A DNA stretch of 5,528 nt from JAGTRP01 sp035655235 (lineage in GTDB: Bacteria; Pseudomonadota; Gammaproteobacteria; Burkholderiales; Rhodocyclaceae). Shown piece by piece: positions 5,489-5,528 of the stretch. A program made the translations under genes and the position numbers. Where the stretch lies: the NCBI GenBank assembly GCA_035655235.1, contig DASRUX010000128.1, positions 1 to 5,528 of the forward strand, written 5' to 3'. The notes beneath the pieces are model-generated. The model was not told where the DNA came from. It was given only the letters and a program-made list of their open reading frames with translations, and did not search any database. The first letter of the stretch is position 1, and every line of letters begins with the position of its first letter.

Positions 5489-5528
5489 GCTCGCTTGTGC
5501 AGATCACTGCACCGCGCGACCGGCGCCT

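Larger units (their letters stand above)
5195..5528. other. Non-coding region upstream of the transporter gene
   Basis: These 334 bp hold no gene I can support. From 5195 to about 5320 is the probable leader and promoter of the transporter gene: Shine-Dalgarno, a G-rich stretch at 5241-5251 and the TACGTA motif. From 5328 to the window edge is a cluster of inverted repeats. Frames without stops cross the repeat on both strands (plus strand from 5321, minus strand down to a TAG at 5319-5317). They have no ATG with a ribosome site and no recognisable protein similarity, so I treat them as chance open frames in GC-rich repeat DNA. Confidence 0.6.
5328..5528. repeat. Complex intergenic element of interlocking inverted repeats (continues past the window)
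   Basis: Several arms pair within about 200 bp. A 16-nt arm at 5351-5366 matches the reverse complement of 5432-5447 with one mismatch. GGCAACGCAGCGAT (5416-5429) is an exact reverse complement of 5475-5488. GGCCAGGG (5390-5397) and CCCTGGCC (5402-5409) form a perfect 8-bp hairpin with loop TGAT. GTGCAG (5497-5502) and CTGCAC (5507-5512) form a 6-bp hairpin with loop ATCA. GGCGCCGG (5384-5391) pairs with CCGGCGCC (5520-5527). TCACCCTG (5328-5335) also pairs with CAGGGTGA (5393-5400). Such density suggests a dispersed palindromic repeat of the REP/BIME kind, or the end of a non-autonomous mobile element, but copy number cannot be seen from one window. Confidence 0.6.

Noticed and set aside
5321..5528. 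Frames without stops on both strands across the repeat, which might be the edge of a neighbouring gene
   Set aside because: There is no ATG with a ribosome site, no recognisable protein motif, and the DNA is dominated by inverted repeats. A gene end on the minus strand at 5317 cannot be excluded without flanking sequence.

Overview
The window is high-GC bacterial DNA. Every gene I can support lies on the minus strand, and the genes are closely packed. Gene content, protein similarity and codon choice (mostly G or C at third positions) suggest a betaproteobacterium, possibly of the Rhodocyclaceae type. That placement is inferred from recalled families and was not tested by a search.

In transcription order, right to left, the layout is as follows. 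(1) 5195-5528 is a 334-bp non-coding region. Its right half is a dense cluster of interlocking inverted repeats. Its left half is the leader of the next gene, with a small TACGTA-centred motif and a strong Shine-Dalgarno. (2) 5194-3119 encodes a CstA/BtsT-family carbon-starvation or pyruvate transporter. (3) 3104-2901 encodes a 67-residue YbdD/YjiX-family protein. (4) A textbook intrinsic terminator (2864-2831) sits in the gap before the next gene. (5) 2819-1767 encodes a YjiA-like CobW/COG0523 GTPase. (6) 1712-516 encodes an exported type I periplasmic binding protein of the branched-chain amino acid family. No permease or ATPase gene is visible. (7) A 12-bp perfect hairpin (465-492) precedes the start of an RlmN/Cfr-type radical SAM rRNA methyltransferase (445 to the left edge), which is cut by the window.

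The core trio has the order of the E. coli btsT(yjiY)-yjiX-yjiA cluster: transporter, then small YjiX protein, then CobW GTPase. The transporter probably imports pyruvate or a related small carbon source at the inner membrane. YjiX is a conserved companion of unknown role. The GTPase is a probable metal-handling protein. The binding protein follows 54 bp downstream and may be co-transcribed.

The most notable regulatory feature is the terminator inside the cluster. Its U-tract ends 11 nt before the yjiA start codon, leaving no room for a promoter after it, so yjiA (and perhaps the binding protein) should depend on readthrough or attenuation. An alternative pairing that could disrupt this terminator lies over the last codons of yjiX.

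The second notable feature is the structured repeat at the right edge. I do not see a wholly new defence or mobile system here.
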